This document shows positions 16,950 to 26,340 of a DNA stretch of 64,000 nt, in pieces. Source of the DNA: Mesorhizobium sp. L-2-11 (GTDB taxonomy: Bacteria > Pseudomonadota > Alphaproteobacteria > Rhizobiales > Rhizobiaceae); contig NZ_AP023257.1 in the NCBI RefSeq assembly GCF_016756595.1, positions 3,426,001 through 3,490,000 on the forward strand, written 5' to 3'. The notes under the pieces are model-generated. The model was not told the origin of the DNA and did not search any database. It saw only the letters and a program-made list of their open reading frames with translations. Both the position numbers and the translations under genes were made by a program. Position 1 is the stretch's first letter, and each line of letters opens with the position of its first letter.

Positions 16950-18767
16950 GTGAGCAATGACAATCCGCAGACGGCGCGTCGCATGACGGGCGAAAACCGT
17001 ATCTTCCTCGATGTCAGGCAGTCTGCATCAGGTGTTTCCTGGGAACACCGGCTGACCGAGCGGCAGGACATGACCGCGCTTGCCATCGCGCAAGGCTATG
17101 GCGTGCCGGACATCGTTGCGCGCGTGCTCGCCGGGCGCGGCGTGACCGCCGAGCAGACCGAGCGGTTCCTGGATCCGACCATCCGCGATCTTTTGCCGGA
17201 CCCGGCGTCGCTGACCGACATGGACAAGGCCGCCGCCCGCATCGCCGGGGCAGTCGTTGCCAGGGAAAAGGTGGCGATCTTCGGCGACTACGATGTCGAT
17301 GGCGCGGCCTCGTCGGCGCTGCTCAAGCGGTTCCTCACGCATTTCTCGGTGCCTGCGGAGATCTACATACCGGACCGTATCTTCGAAGGGTACGGCCCCA
17401 ATCCGGAAGCGATGCGCGAACTCGTCTCGCGCGGCGCGACGCTGATCGTCACCGTCGATTGCGGCACCAACAGCGCCGCTTCCATCGACGCGGCGAACGC
17501 TGCCGGCGCCGATGTCGTGGTGCTCGATCATCACCAGCTCGGCGGTCCGTTGCCGGCAGCGGTTGCGGTCGTCAATCCCAATCGCGAGGACGACCTTTCG
17601 GGGCAGGGCCATCTTTGTGCCGCCGGCGTCGTCTTCCTGGCGCTGGTGCAGACGGCGAAGATCCTGCGCGGCCGGTTGCCGGGTGCCGCACCGCCGGACC
17701 TGCTCGGCCTGCTCGACCTCGTTGCACTGGCCACCGTTTGCGACGTGGTGCCGCTGACCGGCGTCAACCGCGCCTTCGTGGTCAAGGGACTGCAGATCGC
17801 ACGCCAGCAGCGGAACGAAGGATTGGCGGCATTGGCGCGGGTCTCGCGCATCGGCGAGCCGGTCAGCACCTTTCATCTGGCCTATCTGATCGGCCCGCGC
17901 ATCAATGCCGGCGGGCGCATCGGCGACGCAGCACTCGGCGGCCGCCTGCTCGCCACCGACGATCCTGTCGAGGCCCGCACTATCGCCGAGACGCTGGACC
18001 GGCTCAATCAGGAGCGGCAGCAGATGGAACTGGAAATGCTGGCCGCGGCACGCGTCGAGGCCGATGCCGAGCTTGCCGGCGGCAATGGTCCGGCCATCGT
18101 CGTCACCGCCAGCTCCAACTGGCATCCGGGCATCGTCGGCCTGCTGGCCTCGCGGCTCAAGGACCATGCGCGCCGGCCGGCTTTCGCCATTGCCTTCAAC
18201 GCCAATGGTGTCGGCACGGGGTCGGGCCGTTCGGTGTCGGGCTTCGATCTTGGCCGGCTGGTGCGCGAGGCGGCCATTGCCGGGCTGATCGTCAAGGGCG
18301 GCGGCCATGGCATGGCGGCCGGCATCACGGTGGAGCGGGCGAAACTTGGCGCGCTCAGGGCCTTCTTCGAGGAACGCGCGGCGGCCGAGGTGTTCCGGCT
18401 GCAGGGCGAGGAAAGCCTGGCGATCGACGGTGCGCTGGCCGCCGAGGGCGCGACGCTTGGCCTGCTCGATGCACTGGAGAAAGCCGGCCCGTTCGGCGCC
18501 GGGCACGTCGCACCAGTCTTTGCGCTGCCGCGCCATCGCCTTGCCGATGCGAGGCCGGTCGGCACCAATCACATCCGCGCCGAGTTGCAGTCGGAAAGCG
18601 GCGGCCGCATCCAGGCGATCGCGTTTCGCGCCGTCGATACGGCGCTCGGCGAATTCCTGTTCAAGAACAGGGGCAAGCCGGTGCATGTCGCCGGTTCGCT
18701 GTCGGGCAATTACTGGAACGGCAACCGCACTGTGCAGTTCCGCATCGTCGATGCCGCGCGCGCCTGA
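16950..18767 (+). CDS. recJ: Single-stranded-DNA-specific exonuclease RecJ
   Basis: 605 residues. DHH-family motifs: FGDYDVDGAASSALL near 112, TVDCGTNS near 168, VVLDHHQLGG near 190, and the DHHA1 part VKGGGHGMAAGITVER near 450, with ASSNWHPGIVGLLASRLK before it. It degrades ssDNA 5'-3' in recombination and mismatch/excision repair. The start taken is GTG 16950, 30 bases after glpX; ATG 16983 (residue 12) is an alternative. No terminator is visible between glpX and recJ, so co-transcription is plausible. Confidence 0.95.
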   Translation: MSNDNPQTARRMTGENRIFLDVRQSASGVSWEHRLTERQDMTALAIAQGYGVPDIVARVLAGRGVTAEQTERFLDPTIRDLLPDPASLTDMDKAAARIAGAVVAREKVAIFGDYDVDGAASSALLKRFLTHFSVPAEIYIPDRIFEGYGPNPEAMRELVSRGATLIVTVDCGTNSAASIDAANAAGADVVVLDHHQLGGPLPAAVAVVNPNREDDLSGQGHLCAAGVVFLALVQTAKILRGRLPGAAPPDLLGLLDLVALATVCDVVPLTGVNRAFVVKGLQIARQQRNEGLAALARVSRIGEPVSTFHLAYLIGPRINAGGRIGDAALGGRLLATDDPVEARTIAETLDRLNQERQQMELEMLAAARVEADAELAGGNGPAIVVTASSNWHPGIVGLLASRLKDHARRPAFAIAFNANGVGTGSGRSVSGFDLGRLVREAAIAGLIVKGGGHGMAAGITVERAKLGALRAFFEERAAAEVFRLQGEESLAIDGALAAEGATLGLLDALEKAGPFGAGHVAPVFALPRHRLADARPVGTNHIRAELQSESGGRIQAIAFRAVDTALGEFLFKNRGKPVHVAGSLSGNYWNGNRTVQFRIVDAARA

Positions 18768-18807
18768 GGATTAGCTTCCTTTTTCTGCGCGGACGGTCAG
18801 TCGCTGT

Positions 18808-19779
18808 TCAGGCGAGAACCGCCTGCAGGCGGGCCAACTCGTCGATCTGGGCCATCGTCACCTGATAGCCGATGCGGATCGCCTCGTCGGCGCGGTGGAA
18901 TTCGGTCAGGCCGATATGGCTGAGCTTTGGCTGCAGCGACAGATCAGGCGGGTCGCCGGCCAGACGCGCCCGCGAAATGCGGTCCTGGATGATGTTGAAG
19001 GCTTCGACCATGACGCCGGTAATGCCGAGCCGTGTCTGGTATTGGTGCCCTGTGTCGATGAGGCCGGGCCTTGGCGCGTCCTTCTCGACGACCAGTTCGC
19101 CGGCGCTGTGCTTGATGACGGCGGCGCGGCCGAACAGATCGTAGTGAAGGTTCACCGCGACCACGAGCGGCTGCTCGTAGGCGCGGCAGACCGAGACCGG
19201 GACCGGATTGACCAGCGCACCGTCGACCAGCACGCGCCCGTTGCAACTGACCGGTTCGAACACGCCGGGCAGGGCATAGGAGGCGCGCATGGCGGTGATC
19301 AGCAAGCCGCCCGACAGCCAGATTTCATGGCCGGTGCGGATCTCCGTGGTGACGCAGACGAAAGGCTTGGGCAGATCTTCGAAACGGATGCCGGCCATGT
19401 GCTCGCGCAGCCGTGCATCGAGCTTCATGCCGCCGAACAATCCGCTGCCGCGCAAATTGAGATCGAGAAGACCAAAAATGCGCCGCTTGGTCAGGCTTCT
19501 TGCGAATTCTTCCAGTTCATCCAGCTTGCCGGCAAGATAACAGCCGCCGACCAGCGCGCCGATCGAGGTGCCGGCGATCATCGACACTTCGATGCCAGCT
19601 TCGTCGAGCGCGCGCAGCACACCGATATGGGCCCAGCCGCGCGCGCAGCCGCCGCCCAATGCCAGCGAAATGCCTGTTTTCCTGGCGGAGCTGATTTTGG
19701 ATGCACCGGCGGCCGATGACAGGCCATTGGCCTCCCGAACGTCAGGTCTGTTATGCAATGACGCCCAGTCGAGCATCAC
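18808..19779 (-). CDS. Patatin-like phospholipase, RssA type
   Basis: 323 residues. Oxyanion-hole motif LALGGGCARGWAHIGVLRAL near 40, nucleophile elbow GTSIGALVG near 71, and the catalytic Asp in VDGALVNPVPV near 187 give the Ser-Asp dyad of patatin lipases. Acyl-ester hydrolysis of phospholipids is expected; no signal peptide. It is the last gene of a minus-strand run folE-hisI-patatin, starting 81 bases after hisI ends. Confidence 0.85.
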   Translation of the reverse strand: MMLDWASLHNRPDVREANGLSSAAGASKISSARKTGISLALGGGCARGWAHIGVLRALDEAGIEVSMIAGTSIGALVGGCYLAGKLDELEEFARSLTKRRIFGLLDLNLRGSGLFGGMKLDARLREHMAGIRFEDLPKPFVCVTTEIRTGHEIWLSGGLLITAMRASYALPGVFEPVSCNGRVLVDGALVNPVPVSVCRAYEQPLVVAVNLHYDLFGRAAVIKHSAGELVVEKDAPRPGLIDTGHQYQTRLGITGVMVEAFNIIQDRISRARLAGDPPDLSLQPKLSHIGLTEFHRADEAIRIGYQVTMAQIDELARLQAVLA

Positions 19780-19860
19780 AATCTCCCTTGTCCCGCGGCT
19801 AAATTATCGGCAGGCCGTATCGAAATCATGAATATACGTGATTGCAGTTCGGCGAATGGT

Positions 19861-20331
19861 TCAAATGGATGGTTCATGGGGCTTTCGATACGTTTCTTGC
19901 GCATCGAACAGCGGCTTGCTGCCATCGCTGGCAAGCGTCCCCTTGCCGTCGATCAGTCCCACCGTCCGATAAAAGCAGGAACGCCGGCCGGTGTGGCAGG
20001 TTGCGTCGTGGCCCATCACTTTGACGCGCAGCCATATTGCGTCCTGGTCACAATCCGTGAGCATCTCGACGATTTTCTGGACATTCCCGGACGTTTCGCC
20101 CTTCTTCCACAGAGCGCTGCGCGAGCGCGACCAGTAGTGGGCGATGCCGGTTTCCAGCGTCAGCGCCAGCGCCTCGGCGTTCATATGCGCGACCATCAGC
20201 AGCATGCCGTCTTCGGCATTGGTGACGACGACGGTGACCAGGCCGCCGGCATCGAAGCGCGGCGAAAAGACCGTGCTTTCTTCCAGTGTTTTCTTGTCTG
20301 ATGGAGCTTTCGGAAATTCCACTGCCGACAT
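19861..20331 (-). CDS. hisI: Phosphoribosyl-AMP cyclohydrolase
   Basis: 156 residues from ATG 20331 with AAGGA upstream; the frame is open further upstream only through an intergenic hairpin. Metal and substrate motifs are [28 protein letters not shown] and [17 protein letters not shown]. It opens the purine ring of PR-AMP in histidine synthesis. As usual in alphaproteobacteria it is not fused to HisE and is not in a his operon, but next to folE. Confidence 0.95.
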   Translation of the reverse strand: MSAVEFPKAPSDKKTLEESTVFSPRFDAGGLVTVVVTNAEDGMLLMVAHMNAEALALTLETGIAHYWSRSRSALWKKGETSGNVQKIVEMLTDCDQDAIWLRVKVMGHDATCHTGRRSCFYRTVGLIDGKGTLASDGSKPLFDAQETYRKPHEPSI

Positions 20332-20345
20332 CGCCGGTCCTTGTT

Positions 20346-20390
20346 CAGCGCTTCGCCCAGTCCGATAGGATCGGAATGGGCGAGGCGCTG
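20346..20390 (-). promoter_or_regulatory. Long hairpin between folE and hisI
   Basis: CAGCGC(T)TCGCCCA(G)TCCGAT is mirrored after a 3-base loop by ATCGGA(A)TGGGCGA(G)GCGCTG: 19 paired positions interrupted by three mismatches. It ends 14 bases upstream of the hisI start and has no T-run. It may stabilise the folE mRNA end or affect hisI translation. Confidence 0.5.
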
Positions 20391-20402
20391 TCTTGTTGTT
20401 TG

Positions 20403-20449
20403 GCCATGATCTGATTCGAGAACCGGTTCTCATTTCTCACGATCATGGC
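20403..20449. repeat. REP-like palindrome, GCCATGATC family
   Basis: Outer arms GCCATGATC / GATCATGGC around an inner GAGAACCGGTTCTC palindrome. It shares its outer CATGATC arms and CCG-containing core with the units at 35387-35501 and 40164-40212. Confidence 0.6.
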
Positions 20450-20469
20450 TGGCAGCCGGCGAGGCTCGT

Positions 20470-21105
20470 TCAGCCCCTGCCGCCGCGCACCATGGTGACG
20501 AAGCGGACCTGTTCCTCGGGCGTGTCCTTGAAGACGCCGGTGAAGGTCGAGGTCAGCGTCGTGGATCCTTCCTTGCGGATGCCGCGCATGGCCATGCACA
20601 TATGCTCGGCTTCGAGCATGACGGCGACGCCGCGTGGATTGAGCACATCCTGGATGACGCCGGCGATCTGTGCGGTCATCGCTTCCTGGGTCTGCAGGCG
20701 CTGGGCAAAGATATCGACGACGCGGGCGATCTTGGACAGGCCGACGACCTTGCCGTCCGGCAGATAGCCGACATGCGCCTTGCCGATGATCGGCACCATG
20801 TGGTGCTCGCAATGCGAATGGAACGTTATATCCTTTACCAGGACGAGGTCGTCATAGCCGGCGACCTCCTCGAAGGTGCGGCCGAGTTCCTCGGCCGGGC
20901 ACTTGTCGTAGCCGCCGAACATTTCGCGATAGGCCTTCACCACGCGCTTTGGCGTGTCGACCAGGCCCTCCCGGTCCGGGTTGTCGCCGGTCCAACGCAA
21001 CAGCGTGCGCACCGCGGCCTCGGCTTCGGCTTCGGTCGGCCGATCGGTGACCGGCTTTTCCATATAGGCGGAAGGGGGCATGAATTTCTTGATGACGGCA
21101 TCCAT
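20470..21105 (-). CDS. folE: GTP cyclohydrolase I
   Basis: 211 residues from ATG 21105 with GGGAG upstream. The open frame continues upstream to 21711 over other genes and is not coding there. Motifs: [14 protein letters not shown], the zinc/catalytic [38 protein letters not shown] and [14 protein letters not shown]. It makes dihydroneopterin triphosphate for folate and pterins. It is the first gene of the folE-hisI-patatin run and divergent from the NifU-like gene. The 240-base gap to that gene probably holds both promoters. Confidence 0.95.
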   Translation of the reverse strand: MDAVIKKFMPPSAYMEKPVTDRPTEAEAEAAVRTLLRWTGDNPDREGLVDTPKRVVKAYREMFGGYDKCPAEELGRTFEEVAGYDDLVLVKDITFHSHCEHHMVPIIGKAHVGYLPDGKVVGLSKIARVVDIFAQRLQTQEAMTAQIAGVIQDVLNPRGVAVMLEAEHMCMAMRGIRKEGSTTLTSTFTGVFKDTPEEQVRFVTMVRGGRG

Positions 21106-21345
21106 AAAGGCGTCTCCCGTAGTTCCCCTCTCAGGAGGAACGAGTTGAACGGACCACGACCTTTCGGGTGTTAGAAACGTGCCCTGTTTCCAGCCCGTAA
21201 GCGGCGTGAAGTGATTTGAGCAGGGACGCGGTTGTCGGTTGCCTTGTCCATACCCGAGTACCAGCATTATATATGATCGTTGCGAGCGAAAGGAAGGCCG
21301 TCTGCGGCAATCGCTGTTCGCTCGGCGGCGACGGATTGGAAAAAT

Positions 21346-21792
21346 ATGATCGACGACGTCTACAATGCGAAAATTCTGGGATTTGCCGGGAACATCGCGC
21401 GGATCGGCCGGCTCGACCATCCCGATGCAACCGCGCGCGCGCATTCCAAGCTGTGCGGCTCGACGGTGACTGTCGATCTGAAGATGGATGACGGCATCGT
21501 CACCGATTTCGCCCATGACGTCAAAGCCTGCGCGCTTGGCCAGGCGTCGTCCTCGATCATGGCGCAGCATGTCGTCGGCGCCAGCGCCGATGAATTGCGC
21601 AGCGTTCGCGAGACGATGCTGAAGATGCTGAAGGAAAACGGCGCGCCGCCCCAAGGTCGCTTCGCCGACCTCAGATATCTCGAACCGGTGCGCGACTACA
21701 AGGCGCGCCATGCCTCGACCATGCTGACCTTCGATGCCGTGGTCGACGCGATCGGCCAGATCGAGAAGAAGCGCGCCGAACAGGCGGCCTAG
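21346..21792 (+). CDS. NifU/IscU-like iron-sulfur scaffold protein, third Cys missing
   Basis: 148 residues from ATG 21346. It has the scaffold core [11 protein letters not shown] (C37) and [12 protein letters not shown] (C62). Where SufU/IscU proteins carry the third ligand Cys (a CA.L-type segment), this protein has [10 protein letters not shown], with His122 in the expected position. Relatives assemble or pass on Fe-S clusters; this variant could use His or serve another role. It stops 7 bases before yidD, so the two are co-transcribed. No suf or isc genes are adjacent. Confidence 0.75.
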   Translation: MIDDVYNAKILGFAGNIARIGRLDHPDATARAHSKLCGSTVTVDLKMDDGIVTDFAHDVKACALGQASSSIMAQHVVGASADELRSVRETMLKMLKENGAPPQGRFADLRYLEPVRDYKARHASTMLTFDAVVDAIGQIEKKRAEQAA

Positions 21793-21799
21793 CCGTCAA

Positions 21800-22174
21800 A
21801 TGGCGACCGACCACACGCATCAGAGGCCGCGATATACACGCAACTGGCCGGGTCCGTGGCGCAAGACGCCCGGCCGAATTTTGGGCACCTCGCTCGTGCG
21901 CTTCTACCAGCTGACGCTGTCCGGCTTTGTCGGCAATTCCTGCCGGCATTTGCCGACCTGTTCCGAATACGCGCACGAAGCGATCGCCCGCCATGGGCTA
22001 TGGGCCGGCGGCTGGATGGGTTTTTTCCGCGTGCTGCGCTGCGGGCCGGGCGGAACGCATGGCATCGACCGGGTACCGGAGGTGCTGGCCGAGCCCTATG
22101 TCTGGTTCACGCCCTGGCGGTACTGGCGGATCGGAAAAAAGCGCAGTGATCCTGAAACTGCCGGTGGGGCGTAA
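21800..22174 (+). CDS. yidD: Membrane protein insertion efficiency factor YidD
   Basis: 124 residues. The YidD core is LVRFYQLTLSGFVGNSCRHL, followed by PTCSEYAHEAIARHG and RCGPGGTHGIDRVP, with the two conserved Cys and the amphipathic N-terminal helix. It is thought to assist YidC-dependent insertion at the inner membrane. It is 7 bases downstream of the scaffold gene. In many bacteria yidD sits in the rpmH-rnpA-yidC cluster; in rhizobia this NifU-like neighbour is usual. Confidence 0.9.
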   Translation: MATDHTHQRPRYTRNWPGPWRKTPGRILGTSLVRFYQLTLSGFVGNSCRHLPTCSEYAHEAIARHGLWAGGWMGFFRVLRCGPGGTHGIDRVPEVLAEPYVWFTPWRYWRIGKKRSDPETAGGA

Positions 22175-22267
22175 GCTCAGCATCGAGCAGGATCTTTACG
22201 ATTTGCTAGGGTTAACCGCACGTTGCGCATTTAAGACAAAATCGAGACAAGACGCCTAGCTAAGCCG

Positions 22268-22287
22268 CTCCTGACATGCCTCAGGAG
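22268..22287 (+). promoter_or_regulatory. Hairpin masking the beta-lactamase ribosome-binding site
   Basis: CTCCTGA (22268-22274) pairs with TCAGGAG (22281-22287) around a 6-base loop. The 3' arm contains the AGGAG that serves the ATG at 22299, so the mRNA as drawn would hide its own Shine-Dalgarno sequence. Any regulatory effect is inferred. Confidence 0.4.
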
Positions 22288-22298
22288 AGATTGTCCCA

Positions 22299-23138
22299 AT
22301 GCGCCAGCTAGACCGCCGTCCATTCGTTTTCGCCGTGGTTCTCTACCTTCTGGCCTGGCTTTTGGGTTTTCCGATCGGCGCTCAATCGGCGCCGCTGGAG
22401 GAGGTCGAATGCACGCTGATCCTGGATGCTGCAAGCGGTGAAACGCTGTATCGGGACGGGGTCTGCGACCAGCGCTTCAGTCCCGCCTCGACTTTCAAGG
22501 TGCCCTTGGCGCTGATCGGCTATGATTCGGGAATCCTGAGCGACGAGCACACGCCGGCCTGGGATTACAAGCCCGAGTTCAAGGCGGTCAAGCGCGACCA
22601 GAAAACCGTCGACCCAACGATCTGGGAAAAGGACTCGGTGCTGTGGTTTTCGCAGGAAATCACCCGCCGGCTCGGCAACGAGCGGTTTGCCGGCTACGTC
22701 TCGAAATTCGATTACGGCAACACCGATGTTGCCGGCAATGCCGGCAAGAATGATGGCCTCACCCGGTCCTGGGTGAATTCTTCGCTTGAGATATCGCCGG
22801 TCGAACAGGCGAACTTCCTGCGCCGGCTGCTTGCCGGCGAACTGCCGGTTTCGGACAAGGCCCACGCGATGACCAGGGCGATCTTGCCGACCTTCCAGGC
22901 AGGTGGCTGGACCGTCCACGGCAAGACCGGCACCACCAGGCTTGGCGACAGCGTCGACAAGCGCTCAGATGGCTGGCGCTCGCTCGGCTGGTTTGTCGGC
23001 TGGGCCAACAAGGATTCCCGCAGCATCGTCTTTGCCCGCCTGGTAATCGATACGAAACGTTCCGATACGCCGAAGGGTCCTCAGACGCGGGCGGTGTTCC
23101 TGAAACAGCTGCCGAATCTCGTCAACAAGAGCAAGTGA
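22299..23138 (+). CDS. Class D (OXA-type) beta-lactamase
   Basis: 279 residues. An N-terminal hydrophobic signal peptide (about 1-31) exports it to the periplasm. Active-site S64-T-F-K67 (the Lys is the one carboxylated in this class), S113-V-L as second motif (most class D enzymes have S-x-V), Y139-G-N, and K209-T-G211. These identify a serine beta-lactamase of class D. The tail (GWFVGWANKD) matches. It lies alone on core DNA without an adjacent IS or regulator, so it is likely an intrinsic enzyme. Its hydrolysis spectrum cannot be predicted. A short terminator follows. Confidence 0.9.
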   Translation: MRQLDRRPFVFAVVLYLLAWLLGFPIGAQSAPLEEVECTLILDAASGETLYRDGVCDQRFSPASTFKVPLALIGYDSGILSDEHTPAWDYKPEFKAVKRDQKTVDPTIWEKDSVLWFSQEITRRLGNERFAGYVSKFDYGNTDVAGNAGKNDGLTRSWVNSSLEISPVEQANFLRRLLAGELPVSDKAHAMTRAILPTFQAGGWTVHGKTGTTRLGDSVDKRSDGWRSLGWFVGWANKDSRSIVFARLVIDTKRSDTPKGPQTRAVFLKQLPNLVNKSK

Positions 23139-23186
23139 TCGGCCATTCGCCTTTACGGCACGAAAATCTGCCCATAAAAGACTGCC

Positions 23187-23207
23187 GCCGGACGCATCCG
23201 GCTTTTT
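23187..23207 (+). terminator. Intrinsic terminator after the beta-lactamase gene
   Basis: GCCGGA-CGCA-TCCGGC followed by TTTTT, 49 bases after the stop. Confidence 0.65.
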
Positions 23208-23213
23208 ACTTTT

Positions 23214-23258
23214 GCATGTCATTGCCCAAAACCGCTGCACAGTTTCTGGGCGACATGC
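23214..23258. repeat. Dispersed palindromic repeat upstream of thrS
   Basis: GCATGTC(ATT)GCCC is mirrored by GGGCGACATGC across AAAACCGCTGCACAGTTTCT. I recognise this as a very common Mesorhizobium intergenic repeat. It lies 45 bases upstream of the thrS start. Confidence 0.65.
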
Positions 23259-23303
23259 ATGTCACCACCCGCGCTCGTTTGCGGGACTGGATAGGAGAAT
23301 TTT

Positions 23304-25280
23304 ATGCTGAATTCCGTTTCCCTGACATTTCCCGATGGCTCCGTCCGCGACTACGATGCGGCGATGACCGGCGCCGGCCTGGCGGAATCGATTTCGAAGT
23401 CGCTGGCCAGGAAGGCGGTCGCCTACTCGATCGATGGCGTGCTGCGCGATCTTTCCGACCCGCTCGGCAAGTCCGGCAAGGTCGAGATCATCACCCGCGA
23501 AGACCCGCGCGCGCTGGAGCTCATCCGCCATGACGCAGCGCATGTGTTGGCCGAAGCCGTGCAGGAATTGTGGCCGGGCACGCAGGTGACCATCGGCCCG
23601 GTGATCGAGAACGGCTTCTATTATGATTTTGCCCGCAACGAGCCGTTCACGCCCGACGATTTCCCGGTGATCGAGAAGAAGATGCGCGAGATCATCGCGC
23701 GCAACAAGCCGTTCACCAAAGAGGTGTGGTCGCGTGAGAAGGCGAAGAAAATCTTTGCCGACAAGGGCGAGCGCTACAAGCTGGAACTGATCGACGCCAT
23801 TCCCGAAGATCAGGACCTAAAAATCTATGCCCAGGGCGACTGGTTCGACCTCTGCCGCGGCCCGCACATGGTCTCGACCGGACAGATCGGCAGCGCCTTC
23901 AAGCTGATGAAGGTGGCCGGCGCTTATTGGCGCGGCGATTCGAACAACCCGATGCTGACCCGCATCTATGGCACGGCCTGGGCCGATCAGGCGCAGCTCG
24001 ATGCCTATCAGACCTTGCTGGAGGAAGCCGAAAAGCGCGACCACAGGAAGCTCGGCCGCGAGATGGACCTGTTCCATTTCCAGGAGGAGGGGCCGGGCGT
24101 CGTCTTTTGGCATGCCAAGGGCTGGAGACTGTTCCAGAACCTGGTCAACTACATGCGCCGCCGCCTCGACGAGCAGGGTTATCAGGAAGTCAACGCGCCG
24201 CAAGTGCTCGACAAGAGCCTGTGGGAGACCTCAGGTCACTGGGGCTGGTACCGGGACAATATGTTCAAGGTGACGGTTGCCGGCGACGACACCGACGACG
24301 ACCGGATGTTTGCGCTGAAGCCGATGAACTGCCCCGGCCACGTCCAGATCTTCAAGCACGGGCTGAAGTCCTACCGCGATCTGCCGGTAAAACTTGCGGA
24401 ATTCGGCAATGTGCATCGCTACGAGCCGTCCGGCGCGCTGCATGGGTTGATGCGCGTGCGCGGCTTTACCCAGGACGATGCCCACATCTTCTGCACTGAG
24501 GAACAACTCGCGGACGAGTGCATCAAGATCAACGACCTGATCCTGTCGACCTATGCCGATTTCGGCTTTGACGAAATCACGGTCAAGCTGGCGACCCGCC
24601 CCGAAAAACGCGTCGGCACCGACGCGATGTGGGATCATGCCGAGGGCGTGCTGCAGGATGTGCTCGACAAGATCGCGGCGCGGTCGGGCAACCGGATCAA
24701 GACGGGCGTCAATCCGGGCGAGGGCACGTTCTACGGGCCGAAGTTCGAATATGTGCTGAAGGACGCCATCGGCCGCGACTGGCAATGCGGCACCACGCAG
24801 GTCGACTTCAACCTGCCGGAACGGTTCGGCGCCTTCTACATCGGCTCGGATTCGGAAAAAAAGCAGCCGGTGATGGTGCATCGCGCCATCTGCGGCTCGA
24901 TGGAGCGCTTCCTCGGCATCCTGATCGAGAATTATTCCGGCCATTTCCCGCTATGGTTCGCACCGCTGCAAGTGGTGGTTGCAACGATCACCTCCGATGC
25001 CGACGATTACGCGCAAAAGGTCGTCGCGCAGCTGAAGGCAGCCGGACTGTTGGCAGAAGCCGATCTTCGCAACGAGAAGATCAACTACAAGGTCCGCGAG
25101 CACTCGCTGGCCAAGGTTCCGGTCATCCTCGTCTGCGGCAAGCGCGAGGCGGAGGAAGAGACGGTCAACATCCGCCGGCTCGGCTCGCGCGACCAGGAGT
25201 CGCTCGGCCTTGGCCAGGCGGTGGCGATGCTTACCGAAGAAGCAGTGACGCCCGACCGCAGGCGCAAACGAGCGGCCTGA
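23304..25280 (+). CDS. thrS: Threonyl-tRNA synthetase
   Basis: 658 residues. TGS domain (1-60), editing domain with [11 protein letters not shown] (HxxxH) and later [10 protein letters not shown], class II catalytic core with motif 2 around [20 protein letters not shown], the zinc Cys in [13 protein letters not shown], the pair [14 protein letters not shown] and motif 3 [15 protein letters not shown], then the anticodon-binding domain. It charges tRNA-Thr. TAGGAG precedes the ATG. A 15-bp hairpin follows. Confidence 0.97.
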   Translation: MLNSVSLTFPDGSVRDYDAAMTGAGLAESISKSLARKAVAYSIDGVLRDLSDPLGKSGKVEIITREDPRALELIRHDAAHVLAEAVQELWPGTQVTIGPVIENGFYYDFARNEPFTPDDFPVIEKKMREIIARNKPFTKEVWSREKAKKIFADKGERYKLELIDAIPEDQDLKIYAQGDWFDLCRGPHMVSTGQIGSAFKLMKVAGAYWRGDSNNPMLTRIYGTAWADQAQLDAYQTLLEEAEKRDHRKLGREMDLFHFQEEGPGVVFWHAKGWRLFQNLVNYMRRRLDEQGYQEVNAPQVLDKSLWETSGHWGWYRDNMFKVTVAGDDTDDDRMFALKPMNCPGHVQIFKHGLKSYRDLPVKLAEFGNVHRYEPSGALHGLMRVRGFTQDDAHIFCTEEQLADECIKINDLILSTYADFGFDEITVKLATRPEKRVGTDAMWDHAEGVLQDVLDKIAARSGNRIKTGVNPGEGTFYGPKFEYVLKDAIGRDWQCGTTQVDFNLPERFGAFYIGSDSEKKQPVMVHRAICGSMERFLGILIENYSGHFPLWFAPLQVVVATITSDADDYAQKVVAQLKAAGLLAEADLRNEKINYKVREHSLAKVPVILVCGKREAEEETVNIRRLGSRDQESLGLGQAVAMLTEEAVTPDRRRKRAA

Positions 25281-25297
25281 GTTCAGCCGGATTGTCG

Positions 25298-25335
25298 ATG
25301 AAATGGCGGTGGAGCGATCACCACCGCCATTTCAT
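25298..25335 (+). terminator. 15-bp perfect hairpin after thrS
   Basis: ATGAAATGGCGGTGG pairs exactly with CCACCGCCATTTCAT around an 8-base loop, 18 bases after the thrS stop. No T-run follows, but the stem is strong and well placed. Confidence 0.65.
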
Positions 25336-25368
25336 ATGCTTGTCACGCCAGCCTTGTAACGAGCCCTA

Positions 25369-26307
25369 ATGCTCAAGCTGAAGATGCGCGAAAGACCGTT
25401 TCCTGAGCTTTCCTATGCCAGCCCGCATCAGCCGGCATTGACGCGCTGGTTCATCCACTCCATCGAAGGCCTGTCCGGCCGCGACCGCTTCGCGGCGCTC
25501 TATGACTTTTGGCGCCGTCATGTGGCGCCGACCGGCGAGCGTGTGTTCAGCCGCATGCTGGAGCTGATCGATGTCAGGGTGCGGACCACTGGCCAGTGGC
25601 CGCCAGAAAAATTGCCCGACACGCCGCTGGTGATCGTCGCCAATCATCCGTTCGGCATCGGCGACGGCATTGCGGTGCTGTCGCTGGCCGAGCAGCTGCA
25701 GCGCCCGTTCCGCGTCATGATCCATAAGGATCTGCTCAAGATCCGCGAGCTGGAGCCCTATTCGCTGCCGATCGACTTTTCCGAGACCAAGGACGCGCTC
25801 AGGAACAACATGGCGGTGCGCCACGAGGCGGTGCGGCTGTTGAAAGACGGCGTCATCATCGTCGTCTTCCCCGCGGGCGGCGTCGCCACCGCGCCGAAAG
25901 GTTTTGGCAGGGCGCGCGACCTGCCGTGGAAGATGTTTCCGGCCCGTCTTGTCCAAGACGCCAAGGCGTCGGTTGTCCCGATGCACTTTTCCGGCCAGAA
26001 CGGCCGGCTGTTCCACCTGGTCAGCGGACCCATGAACCTGGCCGAGCGTGAAGGGCGCGTGGCGAAGTTCGTCGGCAAGGCTTCGCTAACGCTTCGTACT
26101 TCCCTGCTCATCCACGAATTCGCGCGGCTGTCCGGCAAATCGATCGACGTGCGCGTCGGCTACGTGCTGGGATGGGACGAGCTAGAGCCGGTGCGCGACC
26201 GCAAGGCTTTGCTCGAGCGGCTTTACCGGGCCGTCTTCGATCTGGCTCCGGCCGAGCCGCGCGGCGGCGGCCAGTTTCTGCCGCGACGCATGCGCAAAGC
26301 GGCTTGA
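25369..26307 (+). CDS. PlsC-type lysophospholipid acyltransferase
   Basis: 312 residues. The acyltransferase motif NHPFGIGDGIAV lies near 88 in place of the usual NHxxxxD. FPAGGVATAPKGFG near 166 is the phosphate-binding equivalent, and VPMHFSGQNGRLFH follows. This variant belongs to the LPLAT group related to 1-acylglycerol-3-phosphate acyltransferases. Some relatives work on ornithine-lipid or other non-phosphate lipids, so the acceptor is open. No membrane helix is obvious, so peripheral association is likely. Confidence 0.8.
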   Translation: MLKLKMRERPFPELSYASPHQPALTRWFIHSIEGLSGRDRFAALYDFWRRHVAPTGERVFSRMLELIDVRVRTTGQWPPEKLPDTPLVIVANHPFGIGDGIAVLSLAEQLQRPFRVMIHKDLLKIRELEPYSLPIDFSETKDALRNNMAVRHEAVRLLKDGVIIVVFPAGGVATAPKGFGRARDLPWKMFPARLVQDAKASVVPMHFSGQNGRLFHLVSGPMNLAEREGRVAKFVGKASLTLRTSLLIHEFARLSGKSIDVRVGYVLGWDELEPVRDRKALLERLYRAVFDLAPAEPRGGGQFLPRRMRKAA

Positions 26308-26340
26308 CCGCCGGCGCCTGTAAGGCAGTGCCCCGACGCT

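Noticed and set aside
17028..18686. 552-residue minus frame opposite recJ
   Set aside because: A shadow produced by GC-rich third positions; recJ motifs are complete on the plus strand.
20470..21711. FolE with a 200-residue N-terminal extension
   Set aside because: The upstream part reads antisense to the NifU-like gene. ATG 21105 has a ribosome-binding site and gives normal family length.
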